Source: Prauserella_A oleivorans (GTDB lineage: Bacteria > Actinomycetota > Actinomycetes > Mycobacteriales > Pseudonocardiaceae). From it: DNA of 64,000 nucleotides. Within the stretch, counting starts at the first letter, position 1, and each line of letters opens with the position of its first letter. Location of the stretch: contig NZ_JBHUNT010000001.1 in NCBI RefSeq assembly GCF_042685745.1, positions 62,001-126,000 of the forward strand, given 5' to 3'. A program made the translations under genes and the position numbers. Below are positions 8,974-17,752 of this stretch, in pieces. The notes beneath the pieces are model-generated. The model was not told where the DNA came from and did not search any database. It was given only the letters and a program-made list of their open reading frames with translations.

Positions 8974-10512
8974 TCAGGCCTGCTTGCCGCTGTCGGTGTC
9001 ACCAGCGGCGCGGTCCGGTTCGGCGGCCTCGGCGTCGGACTGCGCGGTGCCGGTGGGCTGCGCGGACCCGCCGGGCCGCGCGGTGTCGTCCGGGGCGGCG
9101 GTGGGGGCCGGCGACCCGGCGACGTCCGGCTTTGCGGCGGCCTCCGGCTCCGGGCTGTCCTCGGGCTGTTCGGTGTCTTCGGTGTCTTCGGTGTCTTCCG
9201 GTTCGGCCGGTTCGGCCGGCTCGTGAGTCTCCGGCTGGTCCGCGACCTCCTCGGCCTCCGGTTCGCTGACGTCTTCCATGCCCTCGTCCGGCTCTGTGCC
9301 CTCCTCCGGCTCCGGATCGACGTCCTCCGCGGGCACCGGTCGCACGCGCTGGCGCGGGCCCGCGAACCACGCTACGAGGCCGCCCGGCAACGCGATCCAC
9401 ACGAACGCGGCGATGGAGACGATGCCGAGCGGAATGGCGACCGGATCGAACGGCCCCGACGCCAGCCGCCCGCCCGCGAGGAATCCGGCCACGACCGTCC
9501 CGAAGCCGACCAGCGCACCGGCGACCCCGACCGTGCGCAGCCGCGCGACGGGGTCCTCGTGGCATCGCCGCAGCGACCAGCCGACAAGCGCACCGGCCGC
9601 CGCCGGGAGGAGCAGGAACACCGGCCACCATGCCGCCTGCTGCTCGGGCAGCGCGGCAAGCAGAGGGAACGCGGGAACGGGGCCGCCCGTGTAGGAGAAG
9701 GGCCCGACCGTCACCTCGCCCAGCGAGAGACCCGGGCCGGTCACGAAACCCAGCGCCATGACCACCGCGTTCGGCACGTACCCGGCCGAGAGCAGCCACA
9801 GCCCGATCGCGCTGCCCGCGCCCGGTGCCAGGTCGGCGACGATCTGCCCGGTCGTGGACGTCGCCATCGCCGTCGCCACGAACAAGGTGAACCCACTCGC
9901 CGTGACCAGTGCCGCGAACCCGAGCGCACCGGCGCGCAGCCCGTGCAGCGCGAGCGGGTCGAGGTACCGACGCACGAGGTCGGCGAGCCCGCACCGCCCC
10001 GCGACCCCCGCGGCCGCGGACAGTCCGGCGAGCAGCGCCGGCACGACGAGCGCGGTGAGCAGGTCGGCCGACGACGAGGAACCGGCCGACAGCACGCAGA
10101 TGACGCCTCCGGCCAATGCGTGCGCGCCCGCTATGACGCCGATCAGAATCGGGGCCTGCGCCGCTGCGGTGTACCCGAGCCGCTGCGCCGCTCCAGCCGC
10201 CGTCCGCGCGACCAGCACGCACACACCGATCGTCGGCAGCAACGGGAGTACGCCGAGAGGTTCGCCGCCGATCTCCAGCGGCACCTGGTAGGCCGCCAGC
10301 CAGCCCGGTCCGGCGGCGAGGAACACGCCGGACGGGGAGAACTCGGACCGCGTCGCGATCGACATGACCAGCGCGAGCACCGCGGCCACGGCGAGATAGC
10401 CGGTGACGAGCGGGCCCAGCGCCACGGCCATCAGCGCACGAGCCCGGCTTCCCGGCGATGTCGCCCCGCCGTCCGCGGGTGCGGAACGTGAGTCGGGGGC
10501 GAGCAGGTCCAT
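8974..10512 (-). CDS. DUF6350 family polytopic membrane protein
   Basis: A 512-residue protein with about ten hydrophobic segments between residues 25 and 385 (for example VTGYLAVAAVLALVMSIA and VVMALGFVTGPGLSL), then a cytoplasm-like acidic tail of about 110 residues. This matches the DUF6350 family found next to purN in many actinobacteria; its role is unknown. The tail contains short tandem EDT units, encoded by near-identical 9-base repeats around 9175-9200, and is rich in Pro, Glu and Ala. The start at ATG 10512 (MDLLAPDSRS) is preferred to the longer open frame because the upstream part is Arg/Gly/Pro-rich and unlike coding sequence. It reads towards purN with a 61-base gap. Confidence 0.8.
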   Translation of the reverse strand: MDLLAPDSRSAPADGGATSPGSRARALMAVALGPLVTGYLAVAAVLALVMSIATRSEFSPSGVFLAAGPGWLAAYQVPLEIGGEPLGVLPLLPTIGVCVLVARTAAGAAQRLGYTAAAQAPILIGVIAGAHALAGGVICVLSAGSSSSADLLTALVVPALLAGLSAAAGVAGRCGLADLVRRYLDPLALHGLRAGALGFAALVTASGFTLFVATAMATSTTGQIVADLAPGAGSAIGLWLLSAGYVPNAVVMALGFVTGPGLSLGEVTVGPFSYTGGPVPAFPLLAALPEQQAAWWPVFLLLPAAAGALVGWSLRRCHEDPVARLRTVGVAGALVGFGTVVAGFLAGGRLASGPFDPVAIPLGIVSIAAFVWIALPGGLVAWFAGPRQRVRPVPAEDVDPEPEEGTEPDEGMEDVSEPEAEEVADQPETHEPAEPAEPEDTEDTEDTEQPEDSPEPEAAAKPDVAGSPAPTAAPDDTARPGGSAQPTGTAQSDAEAAEPDRAAGDTDSGKQA

Positions 10513-10612
10513 GCCCCGACCATCGCAAACGCGGCGCGCCGGTCCGATGAGCCACGCCGGGGTAGGACCGTGACCAGCCGCGAACCATCCCCCGCGCGGG
10601 TCAGTCCGGACA

Positions 10613-10651
10613 CGAAACGGCGCCTGCGGCCAAGCCACAGGCGCCGTTTCG
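10613..10651 (-). terminator. Strong hairpin downstream of the DUF5336 gene
   Basis: A perfect 14-bp stem (CGAAACGGCGCCTG / CAGGCGCCGTTTCG) with an 11-base loop lies 11 bases after the DUF5336 stop. It ends transcription before the DUF6350 gene. Confidence 0.75.
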
Positions 10652-10661
10652 GAAAGCGGGA

Positions 10662-11390
10662 TCAGGAGTTCGGCTGGCCGCCCTGCTGCGGCGACTGGCC
10701 ACCCTCCGGCGACTGCTGCTGGAAGAACTGGCCGTGCTGCGAGGCGTAGGTGGTCGGCTGCTGCTGCGGGTTCACCGGCTGCGCGAACTTGGTCGGCTGC
10801 GGGATGCCGCCGGACTGGTCGGGCGCAGGCGGACCGTACGGCTGCTGGGGCTGCTGGCCGAACCCGCCGGGCTGCTGGCCGTACGGCCCGGGCTGGCCGA
10901 ACGACTGCTGCGGGCGCGGAGCTGCCGGCGGCTTGATGAGGTTGGCGTCGAACAGGTAAGCCGCGATGGCCGCGAGCATCTGCAGGATGCCGAAGATCAG
11001 TACCATGATGCCGCCTGCGTCGTAGTCACCATCGATGCTGAAGGTGACGAACAGGTACGGCAGCACGACGCCGACCGCGAGGAGCGCGGGCCACACGCCG
11101 GGCTTGCCGGCGTTCGGCAACACCACCTGCGCGGCAGCCAGGCCGCTGAGGAACAGCAGTGCGGGAATCCACGCGAAAGAGGCCTGCTCGTAGAAGCTGG
11201 CGCCACCGCCGACGTTGGCGAACCCGAGGAACAGGTTGAGCACACCGAGGCCGGCGGTCGCCAGGAAGAGAATCTGGGGCAGGCCGAGCTTCGGGCCGCC
11301 CGCGGACGGGCCCGCCCCCGGGAAGTGCTGATGCGGCTGTTGCGGGCCTTGCCCCGGGAATCCACCCGGTGCGCCGCTCGGGAAGGTCAT
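10662..11390 (-). CDS. DUF5336 family membrane protein (34-kDa antigen-like)
   Basis: The 242-residue protein has a Gly/Pro/Gln-rich N-terminus, four hydrophobic segments between about residues 35 and 150 (for example ILFLATAGLGVLNLFLGFA and ALLAVGVVLPYLFVTFS), and a long Gln/Pro/Gly-rich C-terminus. This is the layout of the actinobacterial DUF5336 family, which includes the mycobacterial 34-kDa antigenic protein; the function is not established. The ATG at 11390 is preceded by AGGAG. It follows sucD on the same strand but is separated by a strong terminator, so it is probably an independent unit with its own promoter in 11391-11585. Confidence 0.8.
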   Translation of the reverse strand: MTFPSGAPGGFPGQGPQQPHQHFPGAGPSAGGPKLGLPQILFLATAGLGVLNLFLGFANVGGGASFYEQASFAWIPALLFLSGLAAAQVVLPNAGKPGVWPALLAVGVVLPYLFVTFSIDGDYDAGGIMVLIFGILQMLAAIAAYLFDANLIKPPAAPRPQQSFGQPGPYGQQPGGFGQQPQQPYGPPAPDQSGGIPQPTKFAQPVNPQQQPTTYASQHGQFFQQQSPEGGQSPQQGGQPNS

Positions 11391-11585
11391 CCGTGTTCTC
11401 CTGTCGTTCTCTGCTCACACTGCATGGCGGGTCCTGGCGACCTGCCGTGCACACCGGGCGCAAGACCGTCCCCCGTACGGGCTACGGCACGGAACGTTAG
11501 CGCACGGCCAGGGATCGTCTGCCGTTGGACGCCGGTTTCGCATGACAGGTTTCCCTGTCGCCGGACCTTTTATCCGAAAGAACGA

Positions 11586-11613
11586 GGGCCGGGCACCGTG
11601 CGGTGCCCGGCCC
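11586..11613 (-). terminator. Intrinsic terminator after sucD
   Basis: A 13-bp GC-rich inverted repeat (GGGCCGGGCACCG / CGGTGCCCGGCCC) begins 22 bases after the sucD stop. The two central base pairs probably open to form the loop. Confidence 0.75.
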
Positions 11614-11635
11614 CTGTGCCTGGTGTGCTCTCGCC

Positions 11636-12550
<915 letters not shown>

Positions 12551-12556
12551 GATTTC

Positions 12557-13723
12557 TTACGCTCCTGCCGCCAGCTCGGCGGCCTTGTCCGCCGCGTTGT
12601 CCATGGTGTCCACCTGCGTGACCAGCGGGTGGTTGGCCTCGTTGAGGATGCGGCGGCCTTCCTCGACGTTGTTGCCGTCCAGCCGCACCACCAGCGGCTT
12701 GGTCGCCTCCTCACCCAGGATCTTCAACGCCTCCACGATCCCGGTCGCGACCGCGTCGCAGGCGGTGATGCCGCCGAAGACGTTGACGAACACGCTCTTG
12801 ACCGCCGGATCGCCCAGGATGACATCCAGCCCGGCGGCCATCACCTCCGCCGAGGCGCCCCCACCGATGTCGAGGAAGTTCGCCGGCTTGACCCCGCCGT
12901 GCTTCTCCCCGGCGTAGGCCACCACGTCCAGGGTGGACATCACCAGGCCCGCGCCGTTACCGATGATGCCGACCTCACCGTCGAGCTTGACGTAGTTGAG
13001 GTCCTTGGCCTTGGCCTTGGCCTCCAGCGGATCCTCGGCCTGCTTGTCGACCAGCTCGGCCTGCTTGGGCTGCCGGAAGGCCGCGTTCTCGTCCAGGGTG
13101 ACCTTGCCGTCCAGCGCGACGATCTTGTCCTGCGGGTCCCGCACCAGCGGGTTGACCTCGACCAGCGTGGCGTCCTCGGCCACGAAGGTCTCCCACAGCT
13201 TCACCAGCACCTCGGCGGCCTCGTCCTTGATCGCCTCAGGGAACTTCCCGGCGGTAAGGATGTCCAGCGCCGTGGCCCTGTCCACCCCGGCGAGCGGGTC
13301 GACCGGCACCTTCGCCAGCGCCTCCGGCCGCTCCACCGCCAGCTGCTCGATCTCCATGCCGCCCTCGGCCGAGGCCATCGCCAGGAAGGTGCGGTTGGCC
13401 CGATCCAGCAGGAAAGAGACGTAGTACTCCTCGGCGATGTCCGAGGCCTCGGTCACCAACACCCGACGCGTGATGTGACCCTTGATGTCCAGGCCCAGGA
13501 TCGCCTCGGCCTTCTCCTTCGCCTCCGCCGGGCTCCCGGCCAGCTTCACACCACCGGCCTTACCCCGGCCACCGGTCTTCACCTGCGCCTTCACCACAAC
13601 CTGCCCGCCGATCCTCTCAGCGGCCGCCTGCGCTTCTTCGGGGGTACTCGCCACGGCACCGGGCAACACCGGAACACCATGGGCGGCGAACAAATCCTTC
13701 GCCTGATACTCGTAGAGGTCCAC
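12557..13723 (-). CDS. sucC: Succinyl-CoA synthetase beta subunit
   Basis: SucC (388 residues) contributes the ATP-grasp nucleotide site of succinyl-CoA synthetase. The N-terminus MDLYEYQAKDLFAAHGVPV and the segment VVKAQVKTGGRGKAGGVKL (nucleotide binding) are diagnostic. GGITACDAVATGIV in the C-terminal half binds near the phosphohistidine of SucD. GTG start with AGGAG upstream. First gene of the sucCD unit. Confidence 0.97.
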   Translation of the reverse strand: MDLYEYQAKDLFAAHGVPVLPGAVASTPEEAQAAAERIGGQVVVKAQVKTGGRGKAGGVKLAGSPAEAKEKAEAILGLDIKGHITRRVLVTEASDIAEEYYVSFLLDRANRTFLAMASAEGGMEIEQLAVERPEALAKVPVDPLAGVDRATALDILTAGKFPEAIKDEAAEVLVKLWETFVAEDATLVEVNPLVRDPQDKIVALDGKVTLDENAAFRQPKQAELVDKQAEDPLEAKAKAKDLNYVKLDGEVGIIGNGAGLVMSTLDVVAYAGEKHGGVKPANFLDIGGGASAEVMAAGLDVILGDPAVKSVFVNVFGGITACDAVATGIVEALKILGEEATKPLVVRLDGNNVEEGRRILNEANHPLVTQVDTMDNAADKAAELAAGA

Positions 13724-13837
13724 TACCTAGTCTCCTGACGACACACGCCACTGTGGTTCTTGCAAACCGTGCTGCCGGACGCTGACGACCCTATCTACCT
13801 GCCGACCGCGAGCAGCGCCCGCACCCGGTGAACTCGG

Positions 13838-14170
13838 TCACCGAACGGCCTCTGAGCTGGCGTATGTGGCGCAGATCGCGCTCCTCGTCACCCATTCGGC
13901 CACCGTCCAGGCCCCGCCGTCGACACCGCCGCCGGAGAAGGGCAGCACATGCAGACCAGGATGCACAGCGCCGATCCCGTCGACGAAAGCCCGGTGCCCG
14001 CCGGACGCCCCAGCGAGGACGAGCACGTCGGCATCCTCCTCATCGACGGTGGTCATGACCTCGGCCCGCGTATGGAGTACCCCGGCGTACACGACCTCGG
14101 CACCCTCGTCCGGCAACCGACGAGCAAGCGCGACAGCCGCCGGCCACGCGGTCTCCACCTCGACCAGCAT
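13838..14170 (-). CDS. Small protein resembling a cobalamin-binding Rossmann domain
   Basis: A 110-residue soluble protein. The pattern AWPAAVALARRLPDEGAEVVYAG followed by EEDADVLVLAG has the spacing of the B12-binding domains of mutases, where strand two reads VxYxGLxxT and strand three DVVGLS. The cobalamin-ligating DxHxxG motif is absent, because the protein begins after that position. It may be a degenerate B12-domain remnant or an unrelated Rossmann protein. Only the ATG at 14170 fits, since a stop occurs 10 codons upstream in frame. It ends 114 bases before sucC on the same strand, so it could share a transcript with sucCD. Function unknown. Confidence 0.5.
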   Translation of the reverse strand: MLVEVETAWPAAVALARRLPDEGAEVVYAGVLHTRAEVMTTVDEEDADVLVLAGASGGHRAFVDGIGAVHPGLHVLPFSGGGVDGGAWTVAEWVTRSAICATYASSEAVR

Positions 14171-14197
14171 CCACCCGAGGCACCGCGCACCGACCGG

Positions 14198-15946
14198 TCA
14201 TGCCCGGCGCCGTCCGGCCAGGGTCATGGCCGCGGTGACCAGTACGGCGACGATGGCGGCGAGCGCCAGCCAGAAGCCGATTCCCGCACTCGCGCCGTCG
14301 ATGTCCCCAGCCGTCAGTGGCAGGGCCGCGGCGTGCAGTCCGAGCAGGCACACGACGCCGGCCAGCAGGCCGGCGGCCGCGCCGGGCCGGCTGCGGGGCA
14401 CGAGCGTCAGGGCTCCGAGCACCGTGAGCAGTCCGGCGAGCAACCCCCACGAGGGCGTGCCGAACTCCGTCCACAGGCCTGCGGCGACGTAGTCCGGCGC
14501 GACGACGACCGGCATCCCGAAGGCCGCCACGGCGAGCACCCCGGCCGCGACGAGCGGTGTCAGCAGGTTGAGCGCGGGCGCCGTGCCATGACCGTCCTCG
14601 TCGGTGCCCAGCCCCTCGTCGGCGTCCTCCCGCTCGACGATGCCCGCGACGACCGCGCAGCACGCCGTCACCACGGCGGCGATCATCGCCAGCCACGTCC
14701 ACACCACACCCGGGCCCGCGGAGACAATGCCCCCGGCGACGCTCGTGGCCGTGATGGCGGTGTCGAGGACCGCGGTGCCCGCCATCAGGACGCCCGCCCA
14801 GGCGACGGACAGCACCGGCCGTGCGCGCAGCGCCAGGGCCGGGACGAACATCGCGATGCCGAGAACACCGACCAGCAACCCCGCCGCCAGCAGCAGCCAG
14901 CGTGCCGGACTGTCCGGCGGTGGCACCGGGCCGGCGGTGCTGAGCTGGTCGGTGACAGCACCGAGCAGAGCGAGGAAGGCCGTGACCAGCGCGGCCCCGC
15001 CTGTCCCGGCCAGCAGCCGGGTGCGCCCGGGCAGGTTCGCCTCGCCCGCCTCGTCGGTCCCGGCGGCGGGCGACGGGTCTGCGGGCCGGGTAGCCGCCAC
15101 GGCCACCAGCCCGGCGATCCCTGCCAGAGCCACCACGGGACCGGCACCGAGGGTCGCCGAGTCGAGGCTCACGCCCGCCAACAAGGCAGGTACCGCCACC
15201 GTCGCCGCGGCCACCGCCAACCCGACAAGACACCCCCGGGCCAGGTCCCGGCTGCCGGCCGACACCGCGAGCGCGGCACCGAGCGGCAGCGCGGCCGCCA
15301 GCAGCAGGTAGCCGGTGAGCGCGACCGCCGGTCCTTCGAAGGCGTTGCGCACCAGCAGGTAGACGTCGTCCGAGCCGAACGGCGCCATCACCAGTCCGAC
15401 CGCCGTCACGACGGCGGCGACCACCACGACGAGCAGCCAACGCTGCCGCCACCGGGTGGCTCCCTCCTGCTCGGTGGCGTCCTGCTCGCTGACCTCCCCG
15501 TGGGCGCTCAGCGCAAGCACGCCGGCGATCGCCGTGGCGACATGCCCGGCGACCAGAAACCACAGGCCCGCGGCTGCGGAGTGCTCCAGCAGGTCGGACG
15601 GCAGGTACAGCTCCGGCCGCACGGTCAGCGACGGGTCGACGGCGAACTGGAGGTCGAGCACTGCCCGCCCCGGCGCGAGCGCGGCGACACCGACCAGCAC
15701 TCCGCTCGCGAGCCCGGTACTCCCGCGCAGCGCGAACGCTGCGGCCACGACGAGCGGCAGTACCGCGAGGACCACGAGCACCGGCTGGGCGGCGTACCCA
15801 CGTGCGGCGCCGTCGACCACGGGCACGAGCGAGCCCGCCACCAACAGGAGCGCCGCGAGTCCCGACATCGCCAGCGCCGCCACGAGGACGACGGGCCGCC
15901 GTTCGGCCAGGCGCAGCTCATCCAACGCGCGTGAACTCACCGGCAC
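14198..15946 (-). CDS. Large polytopic membrane protein of unknown function
   Basis: 582 residues with roughly 14 hydrophobic segments through the whole length (for example VVLVAALAMSGLAALLLVAG near residue 20, LLVVVVAAVVTAVGLVM near 170). They are separated by short loops and two charged cytoplasm-like linkers (around residues 150-165 and 420-440, the latter EREDADEGLGTDEDG). There are no transporter or enzyme motifs I recognise. Ala, Val and Leu make up most of the protein. GTG start at 15946. It lies between the M23 peptidase (divergent) and the B12-like protein/sucCD (same strand), a position where actinobacteria often carry an uncharacterised membrane protein. Confidence 0.75.
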   Translation of the reverse strand: MPVSSRALDELRLAERRPVVLVAALAMSGLAALLLVAGSLVPVVDGAARGYAAQPVLVVLAVLPLVVAAAFALRGSTGLASGVLVGVAALAPGRAVLDLQFAVDPSLTVRPELYLPSDLLEHSAAAGLWFLVAGHVATAIAGVLALSAHGEVSEQDATEQEGATRWRQRWLLVVVVAAVVTAVGLVMAPFGSDDVYLLVRNAFEGPAVALTGYLLLAAALPLGAALAVSAGSRDLARGCLVGLAVAAATVAVPALLAGVSLDSATLGAGPVVALAGIAGLVAVAATRPADPSPAAGTDEAGEANLPGRTRLLAGTGGAALVTAFLALLGAVTDQLSTAGPVPPPDSPARWLLLAAGLLVGVLGIAMFVPALALRARPVLSVAWAGVLMAGTAVLDTAITATSVAGGIVSAGPGVVWTWLAMIAAVVTACCAVVAGIVEREDADEGLGTDEDGHGTAPALNLLTPLVAAGVLAVAAFGMPVVVAPDYVAAGLWTEFGTPSWGLLAGLLTVLGALTLVPRSRPGAAAGLLAGVVCLLGLHAAALPLTAGDIDGASAGIGFWLALAAIVAVLVTAAMTLAGRRRA

Positions 15947-16242
15947 CGCCCCACAGGGAAGGACAACGGGCGGGCGGGACAGCTCATCAGCTCACCTCGG
16001 GTTCATACGGCTCGAGCGCGGGTCGCCCTCGGATCGGCGGCTCTGTCCATGCCGACGCTAGCAATGGCGAGCACCCCGAAAAACAGCGTGAGTCTGTTTC
16101 CCAATTCGCCGGTTTTCAGTCGCCCGGTTGCGCATCTGTAATGCAACTCACACTGTTGGAGCAACACCCCCTCTACCTTGCGTCATTGCGCGCACGGACC
16201 CCGCGCCGGCCGTCCCCATATGGCCGACACAAGCGTCCGTCC
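15947..16242. other. Divergent intergenic region, left half
   Basis: No gene seen. This half should contain the promoter of the leftward membrane-protein gene. The sequence near 16095-16200 is less GC-rich than the surroundings and contains GTTGGAGCAAC, but I see no convincing operator. Confidence 0.4.
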
Positions 16243-16272
16243 TTGATCCCCGCCGCGCCCCTTCGTTACTGT
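16243..16272 (+). promoter_or_regulatory. Predicted promoter of the M23 peptidase gene
   Basis: TTGATC (16243-16248) and TACTGT (16267-16272, fits TANNNT) are separated by 18 bases. Transcription would start near 16280, just before the structured leader. Confidence 0.45.
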
Positions 16273-16289
16273 CCCGCAGTCCCCATTAC

Positions 16290-16402
16290 GGTCAGATCAC
16301 GAACGGACATGGCGGGCAGGCCTCCTCGGAGGCAGGCGTGCCACCGAGCGGTTCCCCCGAAGCCGCTCGCCGGGATCCCCCGCCCGGTGTCTGCGATCTG
16401 AC
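16290..16402 (+). ncRNA. Structured 5' leader of the M23 peptidase mRNA (candidate cis-regulatory RNA)
   Basis: Two distant arms, GTCAGATC (16291-16298) and GATCTGAC (16395-16402), can close an outer 8-bp stem. Inside it are three local hairpins: CCTCC/GGAGG extended by GGCA/TGCC, GAGCGG/CCGCTC, and a CCGGG/CCCGG stem. The element ends 25 bases before the TTG start, with the GGAAGG ribosome binding site just outside the closing stem. Cell-wall hydrolase genes in actinobacteria are often controlled by c-di-AMP (ydaO) riboswitches, but the conserved ydaO core is not visible in this strand, so the class is unknown. Confidence 0.4.
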
Positions 16403-16427
16403 TCCCCGAGTAACGGAAGGCCCTGTC

Positions 16428-17258
16428 TTGGCTCGACACCGCTCCCCCGGCGGCCAAGCTCCTTCCCCGGCGCTCGAAGACGCACTGGACGGTGCAGTTG
16501 TTCGCGTCCGGGGATCCCATCGGCTTCCCGCGCCGTCGTCCGCCCTGCGCGGCCGCGTCGTCGTCGCGGCCGTCGCCGCCGGCGCGTTCGCCGCTGCCGC
16601 CGCTGGTCAGACCCTGCAAGCCGCTTCCTCCCCTTCCGAGTCGTCGGACACGAGCACCGATGTGACGCCGTTGGCGAACGCTCGTGACGCGAGCGCGTCG
16701 TTTGCAATGGGCGGTTCCGCTCCGGCGGGTGCTCCGCAGCTCCTCCAGGTGACGCGGGCGACCGACCCGTCGGCCGAGGTCCAGAAGCTCACCGAGAGCG
16801 CCGAGGTCACCAACGCGCGCCTCGCGGCCGAGGCCGAGGCCGCCCGCCGCGCTGCCGAGGAAGCCGCGCGGCCGAAGTTCGTGCTTCCCGCGGAGGGCAC
16901 CTACACCTCGGGCTTCGGTGCCCGGTGGGGCACGACCCACTACGGCATCGACATCGCGAACAGCATCGGCACGCCGATCGTCTCCGCCGCCGACGGCACG
17001 GTGATCGAAGCCGGCCCCGCGAGCGGCTTCGGCCTGTGGGTCCGGGTGCAGCTGGACGACGGCACGATCCACGTGTACGGCCACGTCAACAGCTACTCGG
17101 TGAGCGTCGGGCAGGAAGTCAAAGCCGGCGAGCAGATCGCCGAGATGGGCAACCGCGGTCAGTCCACCGGCCCGCACCTGCACTTCGAGGTCTGGACCGC
17201 CGACGGCCAGAAGATCGACCCGCGCAGCTGGCTCGCCGAGCGCGGCGTCGAGATCTGA
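16428..17258 (+). CDS. M23 family (LytM-type) cell-wall peptidase
   Basis: The 276-residue exported protein is predicted to cleave peptidoglycan peptide cross-bridges. Near residues 38-60 it has a hydrophobic Ala/Val segment acting as a signal or anchor, then a Ser/Thr/Ala linker and an Ala/Glu-rich coiled-coil-like stretch (about 115-145). A C-terminal LytM domain follows, with zinc ligands H171 and D175 in HYGID and H250/H252 in HLHFEV. TTG at 16428 is chosen as start because GGAAGG precedes it by 7 bases. The frame is open for 100 codons upstream, but that stretch is the structured leader. The synteny with pcrA and sucCD is the same as for the mycobacterial M23 peptidase Rv0950c. Confidence 0.88.
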   Translation: MARHRSPGGQAPSPALEDALDGAVVRVRGSHRLPAPSSALRGRVVVAAVAAGAFAAAAAGQTLQAASSPSESSDTSTDVTPLANARDASASFAMGGSAPAGAPQLLQVTRATDPSAEVQKLTESAEVTNARLAAEAEAARRAAEEAARPKFVLPAEGTYTSGFGARWGTTHYGIDIANSIGTPIVSAADGTVIEAGPASGFGLWVRVQLDDGTIHVYGHVNSYSVSVGQEVKAGEQIAEMGNRGQSTGPHLHFEVWTADGQKIDPRSWLAERGVEI

Positions 17259-17276
17259 GCCACACCCGAACACGTC

Positions 17277-17301
17277 GCGGCCACGCCCCCGGTGTGGCCG
17301 C
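17277..17301. terminator. Hairpin between convergent genes
   Basis: GCGGCCAC / GTGGCCGC forms an 8-bp stem with a 9-base loop between the M23 stop (17258) and the stop of the leftward small gene (17302). It could serve both directions. Confidence 0.5.
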
Positions 17302-17619
17302 TCACCACGGTCGGCGCTGAACGCCCGGCTCCCGGTCGATCGGCAGCCGGCGCAGGAAATACCCGACGGCCACCTGCCAGACCGTGCACAGCCGCCCTCC
17401 GGACTGTTTTCCACAGCACCCGCAGCCGTGGCTGCCGGCACGCTCGTGGAGGTGGAGCAGGAGCCGCCACGCCGCGACGAGCCTGCTGACATCCGACGCC
17501 ACCGGCCCGCCCTGTGCGGCCGCCCGCGCGACCAGCTCGTCCAGCGCCTCGGCAACACCCGCACTGACCGCCAGAAACCACCGCTCCGGGAACCCCCGCT
17601 CCACACCGGCTACCCCCAT
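17302..17619 (-). CDS. Small SOS-linked protein with a Cys cluster, function unknown
   Basis: About 105 residues, helical in character (RWFLAVSAGVAEALDELVARAA, then LVAAWRLLLHLHERAG). A His/Cys patch follows, with SHGCGCCGKQSGGRLCTVW, which could bind a metal. I do not recognise a family. The start is uncertain: in-frame GTG 17664 and ATG 17652 lie at or inside the LexA box (17645-17660), while ATG 17619 and GTG 17604 lie behind it. I use 17619 because a minus-strand TAGTCT (-10) at 17671-17666 would start transcription within the box. The gene stands alone between the M23 peptidase (convergent) and the pcrA stop. The perfect LexA box predicts induction by DNA damage. Confidence 0.65.
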   Translation of the reverse strand: MGVAGVERGFPERWFLAVSAGVAEALDELVARAAAQGGPVASDVSRLVAAWRLLLHLHERAGSHGCGCCGKQSGGRLCTVWQVAVGYFLRRLPIDREPGVQRRPW

Positions 17620-17644
17620 TCCGAGGCGGCGACGCACCGCGTAC

Positions 17645-17660
17645 TCGAACATGTGTTCGA
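17645..17660. promoter_or_regulatory. Second perfect LexA (SOS) box
   Basis: TCGAAC-ATGT-GTTCGA has both consensus arms intact. It overlaps the predicted start site of the small leftward gene. It lies downstream of pcrA, so it cannot control pcrA. Confidence 0.88.
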
Positions 17661-17752
17661 ACACCAGACTAGCGGGAGGGACCGACGATCGCCGCCGCCG
17701 GCGAGGGAATCGCCCGAACGGACGAGCGGACGGGCCCAGCGGGCGACGACGG

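Noticed and set aside
16290..16402. Assignment of the M23 leader as a c-di-AMP (ydaO) riboswitch
   Set aside because: Gene context fits, but the conserved core (GGGGAACC-like and the CUAACC segment in order) is not found in the sense strand; a GGGGGAACC appears only in the antisense. Kept as an unclassified leader.
17645..17660. LexA control of pcrA through the second SOS box
   Set aside because: The box is about 90 bases beyond the pcrA stop codon; its position suits only the small leftward gene.
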